A stretch of 35,737 nt of DNA, taken from Clostridiales bacterium. Its GTDB lineage: Bacteria; Bacillota; Clostridia; Lachnospirales; Lachnospiraceae. Below the pieces are notes generated by a model. That model saw only the letters and a program-made list of their open reading frames with translations. It was not told the DNA's origin and made no database searches. Within the stretch, counting starts at the first letter, position 1. Each line of letters opens with the position of its first letter. The position numbers and the translations under genes were made by a program. This document shows positions 1 to 8,987 of the stretch, piece after piece. Location: the NCBI GenBank assembly GCA_012519695.1, contig JAAYPT010000093.1:1-35737 (forward strand), given 5' to 3'.

Positions 1-1
1 A

Positions 2-145
2 GTAGAAGCAATTTTCTCTCTTCTTCGTCGAAGATATCATGTGGACAAAATACCTGTGCATGGCAAAAAACGTACCCGGTTATTCTTCGGATTTAAAATA
101 GCAGCATTAGATTTTCAAAAGCTATTATTTTCAAGGTACAAATAA
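2..145 (+). pseudogene. C-terminal end of a probable transposase, cut by the window edge
   Basis: An open frame enters from the left edge and runs 47 codons to TAA at 143-145. The peptide is basic and ends in an aromatic, leucine-rich tail (IAALDFQKLLFSRYK). Its start, VEAIFSLLRRRY, resembles the 'VE-IFS--K-R' segment near the C-terminus of DDE transposases, where the last catalytic Glu lies. No start codon is inside the window, so it is partial here; whether the full gene is intact cannot be seen. An IS-like end follows at 153-176. The transposase assignment rests on motif resemblance from memory and the IS family is not assigned; another basic protein is possible. Confidence 0.45.
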
Positions 146-152
146 AATCAAA

Positions 153-176
153 TATTAAAAGGGGCTTTTGACACCC
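153..176. mobile_element. possible right end of an insertion sequence
   Basis: About 8 bases after the stop of the transposase-like fragment lies TATTAAAAGGGGCTT followed by TTGACACCC. Read from outside inwards (minus strand) it is GGGTGTCAAAAGCCCC then TTTTAATA. The last 26 bases of the window carry a similar block in the opposite orientation, sharing AAGCCCC and a nearby TAATA. This fits right and left terminal repeats of related IS copies. No target duplication can be checked because both elements run out of the window. Confidence 0.3.
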
Positions 177-228
177 TAATCTTCATAGAAAGATTCTTGA
201 ATTTATAAAACTTTCATAAAATGATACA

Positions 229-257
229 TTGACTTTTGAGAGCAGATAGTAGACAAT
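229..257 (+). promoter_or_regulatory. candidate sigma-A promoter of the DUF624 gene
   Basis: TTGACT (229-234) and GACAAT (252-257) are separated by 17 bases. The start codon at 293 is about 30 bases downstream of the predicted start site. The -10 match is only 4 of 6, so this is a tentative call. Confidence 0.35.
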
Positions 258-292
258 ATGTAATAGATTTCACATAAGAAAGGGAGAATAAA

Positions 293-943
293 ATGGGAAT
301 GTTTGATGTAGATGGCGGAATTATGAAAACGTTGGGAAAAATAACAGACATCATATGCCTGAGCGTATTTTTTGTTATTTGCTCCCTCCCAATATTTACC
401 ATGGGTACAGCAGCAACTGCATTATACTATACGGTAAATAAGGTAATCCGAAATGAAAGAGGTTATATTTTCAGGGAATATGTGTCAGCGTTTAAAAGTA
501 ATTTTAAGCAGACCACACCGATTTGGCTGTTAGTGATTGTAATATCATTAGTGCTTGGATTTGATGGCTATGTTATGCGCCAAATGGGACAAAATGGAAG
601 TAAGCTGGGAGCGTTTGGTGTTGTATTTATCATAATGGGATTGTTTTTGTTGGCATGGGCATTATATCTGTTTGCTTATATGGCAAGATTTGAAAACACA
701 AGAAAGCAGTCGATGAAGAATGCACTTTTAATTGCATTGGTAAATCTTCCGTGGACAGCAGTAATAATTATATTAGCACTTGCTTGTATGTCCTTACTAT
801 ATGTACTGCCGATTTCATTGATTTTTGTACCGGGTGTATTTACACTGTTAGAATCGTTTATTTTAGAAAAAATTTTCTGGAAGTATATGAGTGAAGAAGA
901 TAGAGAAGCTGAGCTTGAAAGAAAGCGGGAATGTAAAAACTAA
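293..943 (+). CDS. YesL-like DUF624 membrane protein
   Basis: A 216-residue integral membrane protein with about four to five hydrophobic segments (roughly residues 18-42, 76-95, 103-130, 140-165 and 168-190) and a charged C-terminal tail. The N-terminal pattern, a short lead then 'LGKITDIICLSVFFVICSLPIFTMG', with Pro and Gly after the first helix, followed by 'ATALYYTV', is typical of DUF624/YesL proteins. These are often found near carbohydrate ABC transporters and have no firmly established biochemical role. No sugar transporter genes are visible here. The ATG at 293 has a good AAAGGGAG site seven bases upstream. It is separated from plsX by 110 bases with its own promoter, so it is probably a single-gene unit. 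Confidence 0.75.
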   Translation: MGMFDVDGGIMKTLGKITDIICLSVFFVICSLPIFTMGTAATALYYTVNKVIRNERGYIFREYVSAFKSNFKQTTPIWLLVIVISLVLGFDGYVMRQMGQNGSKLGAFGVVFIIMGLFLLAWALYLFAYMARFENTRKQSMKNALLIALVNLPWTAVIIILALACMSLLYVLPISLIFVPGVFTLLESFILEKIFWKYMSEEDREAELERKRECKN

Positions 944-952
944 TTTTTTGTA

Positions 953-981
953 TTGATTTCTCCATATAGTTATAGTATATT
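953..981 (+). promoter_or_regulatory. sigma-A promoter of the plsX operon
   Basis: TTGATT (953-958) and TATATT (976-981) are exactly 17 bases apart, which places a start site near 988, about 65 bases before plsX. An ATTAGTAGG stretch overlaps the likely start site. It resembles at most half of the FapR operator known from Bacillus, which is not enough to claim that regulation. Confidence 0.6.
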
Positions 982-1053
982 CATTAGTAGGCATCCGTTG
1001 AAAAGGAAAATAATTCAAAAATTCTTTTTCAGGGACCGCAAGGAGGAAGTTTC

Positions 1054-2076
1054 ATGCAGGAAATGATAAAGGTAGCAGTAGATGCCATGGGTGGAGATAA
1101 TGCACCAGCAGAAGTTGTAAAGGGCGCTATTGATGCTGTTACACAGCGTCCGGACATCAAGGTATACCTTGTGGGTCAACAGGATGTAGTGAAGGAAGAG
1201 CTGGCAAAAAATTCCTATGCAGGTTCTCAGATTGAGGTTGTTCATGCGGATGAAGTAATTGAGACGGCAGAACCCCCGGTTATGGCAATTCGTAAGAAAA
1301 AACAGTCATCAATTGTAATCGGGATGAATATGGTAAAACATCAGGAGGCTGACGCTTTTGTATCAGCAGGAAGTTCCGGTGCAATATTGGTAGGCGGACA
1401 AGTCATTGTAGGAAGAATCAAAGGTGTAGAAAGACCGCCATTAGCTCCACTTATTCCTACCGAGAAAGGCGTGTCATTGCTGATTGACTGTGGAGCAAAT
1501 GTAGATGCAAGAGCATCTCATTTAGTACAGTTTGCCAAGATGGGTTCCATTTACATGGAAAATGTTATGGGTGTGAAGAATCCAAAGGTTGCGATTGTTA
1601 ACATTGGAGCAGAAGAAGAGAAGGGAAATGCACTGGTAAAAGAGACTTTTCCATTACTTAAGAACTGCCCGGATATTAACTTTGTAGGAAGCATTGAGGC
1701 AAGAGAAATCCCACACGGAGAAGCAGACGTTATTGTTTGTGAGGCGTTTGTAGGAAATGTAATCCTTAAGCTTTATGAAGGTGTAGGAGCAACCCTGATT
1801 AGTAAAGTAAAACAGGGAATGATGACCAGCCTGAGAAGTAAGATAGGAGCGTTGTTAGTAAAGCCGGCATTGAAAAAGACATTAAAGTCGTTTGATGCAT
1901 CCGAGTATGGTGGAGCACCGTTATTAGGCTTAAATGGACTTGTGGTAAAAACCCACGGAAGTTCAAAAGCAAAAGAGGTATCTACCTCTATTATTCAATG
2001 TGTTACCTTTAAGGAACAGCAAATTAATGAAAAAATAAGAAAGAATATTGGAACATCTCCCATGGAAGAGGAGTAG
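1054..2076 (+). CDS. plsX: phosphate acyltransferase PlsX
   Basis: This 340-residue enzyme converts acyl-ACP and phosphate to acyl-phosphate, the acyl donor for PlsY in phosphatidic acid synthesis at the membrane. The N-terminal 'VAVDAMGGDNAP', the 'EVIE..EPPVMAIRKKKQSS' segment, 'SAGSSGAILVGG' and 'DCGANVDA' are the family's conserved blocks, and the length is normal (about 330-340). AAGGAGG lies seven bases before the ATG at 1054. acpP follows after 12 bases, the usual Firmicute pairing that couples the acyl carrier to the enzyme using it. Nothing unusual was seen. Confidence 0.95.
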   Translation: MQEMIKVAVDAMGGDNAPAEVVKGAIDAVTQRPDIKVYLVGQQDVVKEELAKNSYAGSQIEVVHADEVIETAEPPVMAIRKKKQSSIVIGMNMVKHQEADAFVSAGSSGAILVGGQVIVGRIKGVERPPLAPLIPTEKGVSLLIDCGANVDARASHLVQFAKMGSIYMENVMGVKNPKVAIVNIGAEEEKGNALVKETFPLLKNCPDINFVGSIEAREIPHGEADVIVCEAFVGNVILKLYEGVGATLISKVKQGMMTSLRSKIGALLVKPALKKTLKSFDASEYGGAPLLGLNGLVVKTHGSSKAKEVSTSIIQCVTFKEQQINEKIRKNIGTSPMEEE

Positions 2077-2088
2077 AAAGGAATTATC

Positions 2089-2319
2089 ATGGAATTTGAA
2101 AAGTTAAAGAAAATCATTGCGGAAGTATTAAATGTAGACGTAGAAGAAATTACAATGGACACTACATTTGTAGATGATTTAGGAGCAGATTCTCTGGATA
2201 TTTTCCAGATTATCATGGGATTAGAAGAAGAATTTGATATTGAAATCGCAAACGAAGAAGCAGAAAAAATCGTTACTGTTGGTGATGCAGTAGAACAGAT
2301 TAAGAATGCAATGAACTAA
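2089..2319 (+). CDS. acpP: acyl carrier protein
   Basis: A 76-residue, highly acidic protein carrying growing fatty acids on a 4'-phosphopantetheine arm. The attachment serine is Ser35 in the 'DLGADSLD' motif, and the acidic '[18 protein letters not shown]' helix is typical. It lies 12 bases after plsX and is co-transcribed with it. A 120-base gap with a hairpin (2354-2398) separates it from rnc and may lower downstream expression relative to the abundant ACP. Confidence 0.95.
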   Translation: MEFEKLKKIIAEVLNVDVEEITMDTTFVDDLGADSLDIFQIIMGLEEEFDIEIANEEAEKIVTVGDAVEQIKNAMN

Positions 2320-2353
2320 GGCGTATTTAATTGTATACGGACAAAGAGGAACA

Positions 2354-2402
2354 AGGGTGTCTGAGAAGATGCAGAGTAGCATTTTTTCAGGCTACCCTTT
2401 TC
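2354..2402 (+). terminator. interrupted hairpin with short U tract between acpP and rnc
   Basis: The arms AGGGT, CTGA and ATGC (from 2354) pair in order with GCAT, TCAG and ACCCT (to 2398), with internal loops between blocks, and a short TTTT-containing tail follows. It looks like a weak or leaky terminator or a processing site rather than a strong stop, because rnc and smc downstream show no clear promoter of their own. Confidence 0.4.
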
Positions 2403-2439
2403 GTCATATATCAAGACCATATACATAGGAAGGAGAAAA

Positions 2440-3135
2440 ATGAGTTTACAAAAGGAATTTGAAACCCGCATAGGATATGAATTTTCCAATCAAAAATTGT
2501 TGCAGCAGGCATTAACACATAGTTCTTATGCAAACGAACATCATATGGGAAAACAGGCGGATAATGAACGATTAGAATTTTTAGGAGATGCAGTGTTAGA
2601 AATTGTAAGTAGTGATTTCTTATTTCACAAGTATCCCAAATATCCGGAAGGAGAATTGACCAGATTACGAGCAAGTATGGTATGTGAGCCAACACTGGCA
2701 TTTTGTACCAGAGATTTGGAATTAGGAAAGTACCTTTTACTAGGAAAAGGAGAGGACTTAACAGGTGGAAGAGAGAGAAAGTCTATTCTTTCTGATGCAT
2801 TAGAAGCAGTGATAGGAGCGATATATTTAGATGGTGGTTTTGCTAGTGCAAAAGAGTTTATTGACCGTTTTATTTTAAATGACATCGAACATAAGAAGCT
2901 CTTTTTCGATAGCAAGACTATCCTGCAAGAGGTAGTGCAGGCAAAAGCAGAAGGCGAATTAAGCTATCAACTGATTCGGGAAGAGGGTCCGGATCATGAT
3001 AAGAAATTTATTGTGGAAGCTCGAATTGGTGCAAAGACCTATGGACAGGGAACAGGCAGAACCAAGAAAGGGGCAGAACAGGAAGCTGCTTATCATACAC
3101 TTTTGGAGTTAAAAAAGCAGGAAAGTAGTTCCTAA
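2440..3135 (+). CDS. rnc: ribonuclease III
   Basis: A 231-residue double-strand-specific endoribonuclease that processes rRNA precursors and other structured RNAs. The RNase III signature 'NERLEFLGDAVLEI' (around residues 42-55) holds the catalytic acidic residues, and a second acidic set appears in 'SDALEAVIGAIYLDGG'. A dsRNA-binding domain fills the C-terminal third and ends in 'GQGTGRTKKGAEQEAAYHTL'. Length is standard. AGGAAGGAG lies just before the ATG. smc starts 12 bases after the stop, the conserved rnc-smc-ftsY order of Firmicutes. Confidence 0.95.
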   Translation: MSLQKEFETRIGYEFSNQKLLQQALTHSSYANEHHMGKQADNERLEFLGDAVLEIVSSDFLFHKYPKYPEGELTRLRASMVCEPTLAFCTRDLELGKYLLLGKGEDLTGGRERKSILSDALEAVIGAIYLDGGFASAKEFIDRFILNDIEHKKLFFDSKTILQEVVQAKAEGELSYQLIREEGPDHDKKFIVEARIGAKTYGQGTGRTKKGAEQEAAYHTLLELKKQESSS

Positions 3136-3147
3136 ACAGGAGGAGTT

Positions 3148-6100
3148 ATGTATTTAAAAAGTATAGAGGTGCATGGATTTAAGTCCTTTGCCAATAAAAT
3201 CGTGTTTGAGTTCCACAATGGAATCACAGGTATTGTAGGACCAAACGGAAGTGGAAAGAGTAATGTAGCAGATGCAGTACGTTGGGTATTGGGTGAACAA
3301 AGAGCAAAGCAGTTGCGTGGTGCAAGTATGCAGGATGTTATTTTCTCCGGTACAGAGAACCGTAAGCCCTTAAGTTATGCATATGTGGCGATTACATTGG
3401 ACAATGCGGATCGTTCTTTAAACATTGATTATAATGAAGTTACTGTTGCCAGAAGAGTGTATCGTTCCGGAGAAAGTGAATATTTGATTAATGGAACTGC
3501 ATGTAGATTAAAAGACGTAAATGAACTTTTTTATGATACGGGAATTGGTAAAGAAGGATATTCCATTATCGGTCAGGGTCAGATTGAACGTATCTTAAGC
3601 GGTAAGCCGGAAGAACGTCGAGAGTTATTTGATGAAGCAGCTGGAATTGTAAAGTATAAGCGAAGAAAAGTCACAGCACAGAAAAAGTTAGAAGATGAGC
3701 GACAGAATCTGGTGCGTGTGAATGATATTTTATCGGAATTGGAAAAACAGGTAGGACCACTGGAGCGTCAGTCTGAAAAGGCAAAGATTTACTTGAAGAA
3801 AAAAGAAGAATTAAAGACATATGATGTAAATATGTTTTTAATGGAAATGGAACGAATGGAGACACAATTAAAGACCGTGGAAGAAAACATGGAAATTGTG
3901 GGAAAAGATTTGGAAGAGTCCAATCGTTCTTATACCAATATTAAGGCAGAATATGAACAGATGGAGCAGGATATGGAAGCCGCAGATGCTCAGATTACTG
4001 CCTTAAGAGAAGAACTTGGTAATACGACTGTTTTAAAAGGAAAGTTAGAAGGTCAGATTAATGTCTTAAAAGAACAGATTCACACAGCAGAGCAGAGTGA
4101 AGAACATTTTCGTACCAGACAGGAAGCCATTAATCAGGATAAAGAACAGCGTCTGGAGCAAAAGGCGGCTTACGAAGAAGAGAAAAAACAAATGGATGCT
4201 CAGATGCAGCACATGGCAGAAGAAAAAGCCAGGGTTATGGAGCGTTTCCAAAAAATTCAAAGTGAAATTGAACGTTGTACCAGAGGAATGGAAGACGGCA
4301 AAAACGAGATTATTGAACTGTTGAATCATAAGGCATCTACAAAGGCAAGACAACAGCGATATGATACCATGCAAGAGCAGGTAAATATCCGAAAGGCACA
4401 GTTAAGTAAACGCCTGTTAGAACAAAAAAGTGAAGAAGAAGAGTTAGAGGCAGTTGTAGAAGAGTGCCAGAAACGTTACGAAGAAGCAAAGGCAGAATAT
4501 ACCAAGCTTATCGAAGAAGAACAAAAACTGGAGAATAATCGAAAAAATTGGCAAACCAAGGAAGAAGAAGTAAAACATGCTTTGGAACAGGATACAGCCC
4601 GTTATCACAGAGAACAGTCCAGATTAGAATCTTTGGTAAATATTGCAGAGCGTTATGACGGATATGGAAACTCCATTCGTCGTGTTATGGAACAAAAGGA
4701 TAGGGAAAAAGGAATTCTTGGAGTTGTTGCAGACGTCATTAAGGTGGAAAAGAAGTACGAAACAGCTATTGAAACAGCCTTAGGTGGAAGTATTCAAAAT
4801 ATTGTTACCAATGACGAAGACACAGCAAAACGAATGATTCAGTATTTGAAACAGAATCGTTACGGAAGAGCCACATTCCTTCCATTAACCAGTGTGGGAA
4901 AGAAACAGCCGCAAGTTAACGAGCATGCATTAAAAGAGCAGGGTGTAATTGGAATCGGAAGTGAGCTGGTCCAGACAGAGAGCCGGTATCAGGGGTTGAA
5001 AACACATTTGCTGGGAAGAACATATGTGGTAGATACCATTGACCATGCAGTTGCATTGGCAAGAAAATATCAATATTCTCTTAGAATTGTAACATTAGAA
5101 GGGGAATCCTTAAGTCCGGGCGGTTCTATGACTGGTGGTGCATTTAAAAATACCAGTAACCTGTTAGGACGAAAGAGAGAAATTGAAGAACTGGAAAAAA
5201 CAGTTGCACAGCTTAAGGAAAACTTAACCAAATATCGTGCACGAATGGAAGAAATCACAACAGCAAGAGAGCTGTTGAAAGAAGACTTAGAACAGTTACG
5301 GGAAGACTTGAAACAAGCCATGTTAAATTCCAATACAGCTAAACTTAACATGGAACGTGCCAAGGAACAAAAAGAGGAAAATACCAGCCAGTATGGTGGT
5401 TTGATTCAGGAAAGCAGAGAGATTGAACAGCAGTTGGCAGAAATTACACAGAATCGTCAACAGATTCAAGAAGAAATATCACAGGCAGATACAAGAGAAA
5501 AAGAAATTGAAGAAGAAAACAGCAACTTCCAGAAACTGTTAGAAGAACAGAATAAATTAGCAGAAGATAGTCAAAAAGAAGTATCCAGAGTGCAGTTGGA
5601 AGAGGCTAATCTGGTACAAAAAGCAGAATTTATTCAGGAAAATATTTCTCGTGTACAGACAGAACTGCGAAAACTGGAAGAAGAATTACATCAGGCAGAG
5701 CAGGAAAAGCTGGATTCTCAAGCAGATGTGGATAAGAAATATCATGATATTGAAGAAATCAAAAAGACCATGGAAGCATCAGATTCCACACATGGAGAAT
5801 TAGAACAGAAACTTTCTGATAAGCAAAAAGAAAAAGAGGAAATGTCCGTCAAGTACAAAGGATTTTTCCAGAAACAAGAGGAATTGTCAAAACATATCAA
5901 TGATCTGGATAAGGAATCTTTCCGATTGAACAGTCAGAAAGAAAAGTTCAATGAATCCATAGAGAATCAGACCAACTATATGTGGGAGGAATATGAGTTA
6001 ACACGCCACCATGCATTAGAGTTACGGAATGAGGAATATGACAATCCGACAGAAATGAAAAAGCAGATTGCGCAGATAAAAGACGATATCCGAAAATTGG

Positions 6101-6708
6101 GTGATGTGAATGTAAATGCCATTGAGGATTACAAGAACCTGTCCGAGCGATATACGTTTATGAAAACGCAGCATGATGATTTGGTAACAGCAGAACAGAC
6201 CTTACTGGATATTATCGAAGAATTAGATACCGGAATGCGTAAGCAGTTCATGGAAAAGTTCCAGGAAATTCAGGTAGAGTTTGATAAAGTATTCAAAGAG
6301 CTGTTTGGTGGAGGAAAAGGTTCCTTAGAGCTGGTAGAAGGCGAGGATATCTTAGAGTGTGGTATTCGTATCATTGCCCAGCCACCAGGAAAAAAATTGC
6401 AGAACATGATGCAGCTTTCCGGTGGAGAGAAGTCCTTAACCGCCATATCTTTATTGTTTGCAATCCAGAACCTGAAGCCATCCCCATTCTGTTTATTAGA
6501 CGAGATTGAGGCGGCATTGGATGATTCCAATGTAGGGCGATTTGCAAATTATTTACATAAACTTACAAAGAATACTCAGTTCATTGTCATTACGCATAGA
6601 CGAGGAACCATGGCAGCAGCAGACCGTTTATATGGTATTACTATGCAGGAAAAGGGTATTTCCACATTAGTTTCTGTAAATTTGATAGAAGAAGAATTGG
6701 ACAAGTAG
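3148..6708 (+). CDS. smc: chromosome segregation ATPase SMC
   Basis: A 1186-residue SMC protein that, as a dimer with ScpA and ScpB, organises and separates the chromosome. The N-terminal head has Walker A 'GPNGSGKSN' at residues 31-39. A long Lys/Glu/Gln-rich coiled coil (about 170-500) leads to a hinge (about 515-670, with 'GGSMTGGAF' at its end), and a returning coiled coil follows to about 1000. The C-terminal head holds the signature 'LSGGEKSLTA' from residue 1090 and Walker B 'CLLDEIEAALDD'. AGGAGG precedes the ATG, and ftsY follows after 13 bases. The gene is complete and ordinary. Confidence 0.97.
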   Translation: MYLKSIEVHGFKSFANKIVFEFHNGITGIVGPNGSGKSNVADAVRWVLGEQRAKQLRGASMQDVIFSGTENRKPLSYAYVAITLDNADRSLNIDYNEVTVARRVYRSGESEYLINGTACRLKDVNELFYDTGIGKEGYSIIGQGQIERILSGKPEERRELFDEAAGIVKYKRRKVTAQKKLEDERQNLVRVNDILSELEKQVGPLERQSEKAKIYLKKKEELKTYDVNMFLMEMERMETQLKTVEENMEIVGKDLEESNRSYTNIKAEYEQMEQDMEAADAQITALREELGNTTVLKGKLEGQINVLKEQIHTAEQSEEHFRTRQEAINQDKEQRLEQKAAYEEEKKQMDAQMQHMAEEKARVMERFQKIQSEIERCTRGMEDGKNEIIELLNHKASTKARQQRYDTMQEQVNIRKAQLSKRLLEQKSEEEELEAVVEECQKRYEEAKAEYTKLIEEEQKLENNRKNWQTKEEEVKHALEQDTARYHREQSRLESLVNIAERYDGYGNSIRRVMEQKDREKGILGVVADVIKVEKKYETAIETALGGSIQNIVTNDEDTAKRMIQYLKQNRYGRATFLPLTSVGKKQPQVNEHALKEQGVIGIGSELVQTESRYQGLKTHLLGRTYVVDTIDHAVALARKYQYSLRIVTLEGESLSPGGSMTGGAFKNTSNLLGRKREIEELEKTVAQLKENLTKYRARMEEITTARELLKEDLEQLREDLKQAMLNSNTAKLNMERAKEQKEENTSQYGGLIQESREIEQQLAEITQNRQQIQEEISQADTREKEIEEENSNFQKLLEEQNKLAEDSQKEVSRVQLEEANLVQKAEFIQENISRVQTELRKLEEELHQAEQEKLDSQADVDKKYHDIEEIKKTMEASDSTHGELEQKLSDKQKEKEEMSVKYKGFFQKQEELSKHINDLDKESFRLNSQKEKFNESIENQTNYMWEEYELTRHHALELRNEEYDNPTEMKKQIAQIKDDIRKLGDVNVNAIEDYKNLSERYTFMKTQHDDLVTAEQTLLDIIEELDTGMRKQFMEKFQEIQVEFDKVFKELFGGGKGSLELVEGEDILECGIRIIAQPPGKKLQNMMQLSGGEKSLTAISLLFAIQNLKPSPFCLLDEIEAALDDSNVGRFANYLHKLTKNTQFIVITHRRGTMAAADRLYGITMQEKGISTLVSVNLIEEELDK

Positions 6709-6721
6709 AGAGGTAGCAAGA

Positions 6722-7660
6722 ATGAGTGAAGAAAAGCAGGGATTTTTTAGTCGTCTGGTAAAAGGATTGACAAAAACCAGAGACAACATTGTATCTGAAA
6801 TCGATGCTATATTCAGCGGATTTTCCAGCATTGATGATGATTTCTATGAAGAAATCGAAGAGATTCTCATTATGGGAGATATTGGGGTAGATGCCACAAT
6901 GAAGATTATTGAGAATCTGAAGGCAAAAGTAAAGGAAGAACATATCAAAGAACCAGCCGAATGCAAAGAACTTTTGATTCGTAGTATCAAAGAGCAGATG
7001 GATGTAGGGGAAACTGCATACCGTTTTGAAGAAGAAAAATCTGTGGTACTGGTAATTGGGGTAAATGGAGTAGGAAAGACAACCTCCATTGGAAAATTAG
7101 CAGGTAAGCTGAAAAGCCAAGGAAAAAAAGTTGTATTAGCAGCGGCAGATACGTTTCGTGCAGCAGCAGGAGAGCAGTTATCAGAATGGGCAAATCGTGC
7201 AGGGGTAGACATGATTGGCGGTCAGGAAGGTGCTGATCCGGGAGCAATCGTATATGATGCAGTTGCAGCGGCAAAAGCAAGAAATGCAGATGTACTTCTT
7301 TGTGATACTGCCGGAAGACTTCATAACAAGAAAAACCTGATGGAAGAATTAAAGAAAATTCATCGTATTTTAGAAAAAGAATATCCGGAGGCTTATCGTG
7401 AAACTTTAGTAGTTTTAGATGGAACTACCGGACAGAATGCTTTAGCACAGGCGAGACAGTTTTCTGAGGTAGCAGATATAACAGGAATTATTCTTACTAA
7501 AATGGATGGAACAGCCAAAGGTGGAATTGCAGTAGCGATTCAATCTGAACTGGGAATTCCGGTAAAATATATTGGTGTAGGCGAAACCATTGATGATTTA
7601 CAGAAATTTGATTCAGAGCAATTTGTAAATGCATTGTTTGCAGTAAACGACACAGAATAA
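6722..7660 (+). CDS. ftsY: signal recognition particle receptor FtsY
   Basis: A 312-residue SRP receptor GTPase that docks SRP-ribosome complexes at the membrane by pairing with Ffh. The GTPase motifs are visible: 'GVNGVGKTTS' (G1), 'DTFRAAAGEQL', 'DTAGRLHNKKNLM' (G3) and 'TKMDGTAKGG' (G4 region). The acidic A domain is nearly absent, as in Gram-positive FtsY. It sits 13 bases after smc. Its partner ffh is 1.7 kb downstream, with ilvA and ylxM in between. Confidence 0.96.
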   Translation: MSEEKQGFFSRLVKGLTKTRDNIVSEIDAIFSGFSSIDDDFYEEIEEILIMGDIGVDATMKIIENLKAKVKEEHIKEPAECKELLIRSIKEQMDVGETAYRFEEEKSVVLVIGVNGVGKTTSIGKLAGKLKSQGKKVVLAAADTFRAAAGEQLSEWANRAGVDMIGGQEGADPGAIVYDAVAAAKARNADVLLCDTAGRLHNKKNLMEELKKIHRILEKEYPEAYRETLVVLDGTTGQNALAQARQFSEVADITGIILTKMDGTAKGGIAVAIQSELGIPVKYIGVGETIDDLQKFDSEQFVNALFAVNDTE

Positions 7661-7679
7661 GAAAACGAGGGATTGAAAA

Positions 7680-8897
7680 ATGGATATGTTGACATTAGAA
7701 AAATTTGAAGAAGCAAGTAAAATCGTAAAAGAAGTTACATTAGAGACAAAACTGGTATATAGTGATTTTTTAAGTGGACAGACTGGAAATAAAGTATATT
7801 TAAAGCCGGAAAACATGCAGTTTACTGGAGCTTATAAGGTAAGAGGTGCCTATTATAAAATCAGCACTTTAAGTCAGGAAGAAAGAGAAAAAGGTTTAAT
7901 TACTGCATCCGCAGGAAATCATGCACAGGGAGTTGCATATGCTGCAAAATGTTTTGGAGTAAAAGCAACTATCGTAATGCCTACTACTACACCACTGATT
8001 AAAGTAAATCGTACGAAGGGTTATGGTGCCGATGTAGTTTTATATGGAGATGTATACGATGAAGCATGCCAAAAGGCATATGAGTTAGCGGATGAACATG
8101 GATACACCTTTATTCATCCATTTGACGATTTGGCAGTAGCAACCGGTCAGGGAACCATTGCTATGGAAATCTTCAAAGAACTTCCGTTAGTAGAGTATAT
8201 TTTAGTACCAATTGGAGGAGGCGGACTTGCAACAGGTGTATCAACCCTTGCAAAAATGTTGAATCCAAAGATAAAAGTAATCGGTGTGGAGCCGGCAGGA
8301 GCAAATTGTATGCAGGCATCCTTTGAAGCAGGAAAGGTAGTAACATTACCAAAGGTAAATACGATTGCAGATGGTACCGCAGTAAAAACACCGGGACAAA
8401 ATATTTTCCCATATATTCGTGAAAATTTAGATGATATTATCACAGTAGCAGATGATGAGTTAATCGTAGCATTTTTGGATATGGTAGAAAATCATAAGAT
8501 GATTGTAGAAAATTCCGGATTATTGACAGTGGCAGCACTTCGTCATTTAGATGTAAAAGATAAGCGCGTTGTATCTATTTTGAGTGGTGGAAATATGGAC
8601 GTAATTACGATGTCATCCGTAGTTCAGCAGGGACTTATTTTCCGTGACCGTATCTTTACAGTGTCTGTATTATTACCGGATAAGCCAGGGGAATTAAGTA
8701 AGGTTGCCAATACCATTGCCAAGGTACAGGGAAATGTTATCAAGTTAGAGCATAATCAATTTGTTTCCACAAACCGTAATGCAGCAGTAGAACTTCGCAT
8801 TACCTTAGAAGCATTTGGAACAGAACATAAAAAGCAGATAATGGATGCTTTAGAAGCAGATGGCTATCAGCCAAAACTGGTGAGAACTAATTTATAA
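7680..8897 (+). CDS. ilvA: threonine ammonia-lyase with C-terminal ACT domain
   Basis: A 405-residue fold-type II PLP enzyme that converts threonine to 2-oxobutyrate and ammonia. The PLP lysine is Lys53 in 'GAYKVRGA', and the phosphate-binding glycine loop 'GGGGL' is at 179-183. An ACT-like regulatory domain occupies roughly 325-405, starting at 'VSVLLPDKPGELSKVANTIA', where such domains bind amino acids. The architecture fits both ilvA (isoleucine synthesis) and ACT-bearing tdcB-type enzymes, and I cannot separate them from sequence alone. It starts only 19 bases after ftsY and ends with a terminator, so it seems to ride on the rnc-smc-ftsY transcript, an odd place for amino-acid metabolism. 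Confidence 0.85.
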   Translation: MDMLTLEKFEEASKIVKEVTLETKLVYSDFLSGQTGNKVYLKPENMQFTGAYKVRGAYYKISTLSQEEREKGLITASAGNHAQGVAYAAKCFGVKATIVMPTTTPLIKVNRTKGYGADVVLYGDVYDEACQKAYELADEHGYTFIHPFDDLAVATGQGTIAMEIFKELPLVEYILVPIGGGGLATGVSTLAKMLNPKIKVIGVEPAGANCMQASFEAGKVVTLPKVNTIADGTAVKTPGQNIFPYIRENLDDIITVADDELIVAFLDMVENHKMIVENSGLLTVAALRHLDVKDKRVVSILSGGNMDVITMSSVVQQGLIFRDRIFTVSVLLPDKPGELSKVANTIAKVQGNVIKLEHNQFVSTNRNAAVELRITLEAFGTEHKKQIMDALEADGYQPKLVRTNL

Positions 8898-8922
8898 TTT
8901 TATCGTTACTTGCAGAAAAAAG

Positions 8923-8962
8923 AAGGTGTCAAGAAAAAATACTTGACACCTTTCTCTTTTTC
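8923..8962 (+). terminator. intrinsic terminator after ilvA
   Basis: An 11-bp perfect stem, AAGGTGTCAAG (8923-8933) with CTTGACACCTT (8942-8952), has an 8-base A-rich loop and is followed by a pyrimidine run rich in T. It ends the plsX-to-ilvA unit. It also lies inside the longest possible ylxM frame, which argues for the later ylxM start at 8988. Confidence 0.8.
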
Positions 8963-8987
8963 GTGTATGATAGCTAAGGTGATTGTA

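Noticed and set aside
982-1010. FapR operator upstream of plsX
   Set aside because: Only ATTAGTAGG resembles half of the operator; the second half is not present.
8910-8987. N-terminal extension of ylxM from a TTG start
   Set aside because: It would translate through the ilvA terminator hairpin and has no ribosome binding site; ATG 8988 has a good one and fits the family length.
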